Positions 62,843 to 64,000 of a stretch of 64,000 nucleotides of DNA are shown piece after piece. The translations under genes and the position numbers were made by a program. The DNA comes from Butyrivibrio sp. M55. Lineage in GTDB: Bacteria > Bacillota > Clostridia > Lachnospirales > Lachnospiraceae. Where the stretch lies: assembly GCF_900116865.1 (NCBI RefSeq), contig NZ_FPCD01000006.1, positions 84,116 to 148,115 on the forward strand. The letters are read 5' to 3'. Under the pieces are notes generated by a model that saw nothing but the letters and a program-made list of their open reading frames with translations, was not told where the DNA came from and did no database searches. Positions within the stretch are counted from its first letter, which is position 1; every line of letters begins with the position of its first letter.

Positions 62843-63025
62843 ATGTGGACTATAAAACAGATATTTGACGGTGACTACGGTTGCGAGGAACTTCAGCCGG
62901 GACAGAAGCCTAAGGTCTCAGTAACGCTTGAGAACGAAGCGGGAGAAGTGAGATATCTCACGGTTGAAGATGAGTGGCTAACAGAAAATAATCTTAATGT
63001 CGGATCAAAATGGGACAAAGAGTAA
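62843..63025 (+). CDS. Small conserved-looking acidic protein
   Basis: A 60-residue soluble protein beginning MWTIKQIFDGDYGCEE with acidic composition and no signal or membrane segment. Such short MWTIKQIFDGDYGC-type proteins appear in Clostridia as uncharacterised families; I do not know a function. The ribosome site is weak. It lies 66 bp after the deacylase gene, so it may share its transcript. Confidence 0.6.
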   Translation: MWTIKQIFDGDYGCEELQPGQKPKVSVTLENEAGEVRYLTVEDEWLTENNLNVGSKWDKE

Positions 63026-63066
63026 GTGTTCTTTGTCTCGTTTTGGTCATAGTAAGGTTCTGATTG

Positions 63067-63258
63067 TTATTCTGACATGAAGTCATCTGAGAACATGTCT
63101 ATCGCTTGTATAAAAGAGTCCCACTTATCATTTGGTGGAATGAGTAAAACTGTATCGCCTATTTTATTAACTATTACCTTATCAGAAGAAAAACGGCAAT
63201 TTTCAGGCAATATTACAGTCTGGTTTTCTCCGGTTTTATGAACTTTTGCAGTTATCAT
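63067..63258 (-). CDS. VapB/AbrB-type antitoxin, orphan
   Basis: A 63-residue protein with the SpoVT/AbrB swapped-hairpin DNA-binding fold. KVHKTGENQTVILPENCRFSS is the N-terminal DNA-binding half, VIVNKIGDTVLLIPP completes the barrel, and WDSFIQAIDMFSDDFM is the C-terminal toxin-wrapping tail typical of VapB. GGAGG-type site GGAGGTAATTCAC precedes ATG. The usual vapC gene directly downstream is missing; a 1-kb scan shows no PIN-domain frame. Confidence 0.82.
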   Translation of the reverse strand: MITAKVHKTGENQTVILPENCRFSSDKVIVNKIGDTVLLIPPNDKWDSFIQAIDMFSDDFMSE

Positions 63259-63302
63259 GTGAATTACCTCCTTCTGCCAATAATACCAAAATATATATTA
63301 CG

Positions 63303-63408
63303 TTAATGAAAGTGTATTGCCATTATTATTTTACTACGGCTTTTTCTATTTCATATCGATTGTTTAAGTGACAAATAGTTAAAAAAATATTGACTTTCAT
63401 TAATGAAG
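63303..63408 (-). promoter_or_regulatory. Palindromic operator pair upstream of the antitoxin gene
   Basis: TTAATGAAAGT (63303-63313) has its reverse complement ACTTTCATTAA at 63393-63403, and TTCATTAATGAA (63397-63408) is itself a perfect 12-bp palindrome. VapB-type antitoxins bind such sites to repress their own promoter, so this is a plausible autoregulatory operator. Confidence 0.5.
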
Positions 63409-63487
63409 CGTCAATATATCACTGATGCTATTCAGTATTATAACTTGTGTTTCCCATAACAATCGAGTTAAATATCGCTATTGAAAT

Positions 63488-63533
63488 AAACCTGCTAGCG
63501 CCCTGACCCAAAATGCTAGTGGGGGTGTTTTTT
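63488..63533 (+). terminator. Hairpin with T run, possible terminator or pseudoknot
   Basis: CTAGC (63495-63499) can pair with GCTAG (63515-63519), and loop CCC bases can pair with the GGGGG at 63521-63525, followed by TTTTTT. A weak stem for a terminator, so the call is tentative. The rest of the 63259-63667 gap shows the operator above and nothing else clear. Confidence 0.4.
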
Positions 63534-63667
63534 ATGTTGTTGCATGTAAGTTCTAATAATCGTATAATTTTTGTGTTAAGTATTACTTTGTGATATTTAA
63601 CATGAGAGGGGCGCTACAGAAAAATGGGTTAGTTTTGAATTTTGATAATAACGTGTTGGAGGTTATA

Positions 63668-64000
63668 GTGAGCAGAATCGGGGATTGCAGAAGGAAGATT
63701 GAAAAAATCAGAGAAGATATCAGAGCAATGAGGGAGAAACAGACAGTTATCGACGGCTATATCAGACAGATTGAGACCCAGAAAGATACACTTGATGAAA
63801 TAGATCTAAGCAGAGCAGGCGAGTGGATTGGCGTTAACGAGCAGAACGCAGTTAAGGCTAAGAACGTCTGCGTTTTTAGAATGGACGGAGCAAAGGGCGA
63901 GTGTACGCGGCTTAGAAGTGCCATAGATAAGATGATAAGAGAAGCCGAATCTCAGATTGCAGAGCTTGAAGCTGAGATAGAAAGAATTGAAGAAGAGGAA
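63668..64000 (+). CDS. Coiled-coil DUF5082-like protein, partial (runs off the window)
   Basis: A 111-codon 5' portion starting GTG five bases after TTGGAGG. The protein MSRIGDCRRKIEKIRED continues with long heptad-like helices (CRRKIEKIREDIRAMREKQ, then AESQIAELEAEIERIEEEE). Charge pattern and position resemble the small YxiC/DUF5082 helical proteins encoded ahead of LXG toxins in type VII secretion loci of Firmicutes. That link is only an inference, since the downstream genes are not in view. Confidence 0.6.
   Translation, partial: MSRIGDCRRKIEKIREDIRAMREKQTVIDGYIRQIETQKDTLDEIDLSRAGEWIGVNEQNAVKAKNVCVFRMDGAKGECTRLRSAIDKMIREAESQIAELEAEIERIEEEE

Overview
The window reads as a chromosomal stretch from an anaerobic, plant-fibre-associated Firmicute, most probably a Butyrivibrio/Pseudobutyrivibrio-like member of the Lachnospiraceae. 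This is inferred from gene families only: GH5 and GH53 polysaccharidases, AddAB instead of RecBCD, an ECF thiamine transporter, a YesM/YesN sensor pair driving a sugar ABC operon, an HPr-like protein, a split purine terminus under a ZTP riboswitch, and moderate GC with strong GGAGG ribosome binding sites. No rRNA, tRNA, transposase, integrase or CRISPR array was seen.

Layout. 1-4.1 kb: an intracellular GH5 glycosidase, then a three-gene Fe3+-siderophore/B12-type ABC importer. 4.1-20 kb: an AT-richer accessory island, all on the + strand and tightly packed. It holds an ATPase and a UvrD-like helicase joined by an ATGA overlap, a second near-identical helicase, a BspA-type repeat protein, and a family of paralogous lipoproteins carrying DxDxDGxxE calcium-loop motifs. 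I call these type A (short) and type B (long, partly A-fused). The island shows repeated A-B gene pairs joined by a conserved ATGA junction, a decayed type A remnant, and a pseudogene made by a deletion between 8-bp repeats. 20-21.2 kb: a divergent SEDS (FtsW/RodA-like) membrane protein.

21.2-29.2 kb: a ZTP riboswitch controlling IMP cyclohydrolase (PurO type) and AICAR formyltransferase, an AlbA/Schlafen-type regulator behind an array of phased operators, a MocR regulator, a YwlG-family protein and a GGDEF(degenerate)-EAL protein. 29.2-36.4 kb: addB-addA. 36.4-42.3 kb: a GH53 galactanase lipoprotein, a YgjV-like membrane protein, then minus-strand KtrA/KtrB potassium uptake, asnA and a LURP-one-related gene. 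42.5-46 kb: GNAT, flavodoxin-like, GNAT, histidine phosphatase and hflX genes. 46-50 kb: thiT (minus), an HPr-like protein lacking the phosphorylatable histidine, and a nuclease-DinG/XPD fusion helicase.

50-61.5 kb: a TPR-GGDEF cyclase, YesM-like histidine kinase, YesN-like AraC response regulator, a small S-component-like membrane protein, a small lipoprotein, and a sugar ABC operon (binding protein, permease, double ATPase, permease). The kinase pair probably controls the transporter. 61.5-62.2 kb: a gene-free stretch with a strong terminator, a 60-bp direct duplication and an exact 52-bp tandem array containing hairpins. 62.2-64 kb: a YbaK/ProX-type deacylase, a small conserved-looking protein, an orphan VapB-like antitoxin (minus), and the start of a coiled-coil protein that runs off the window.
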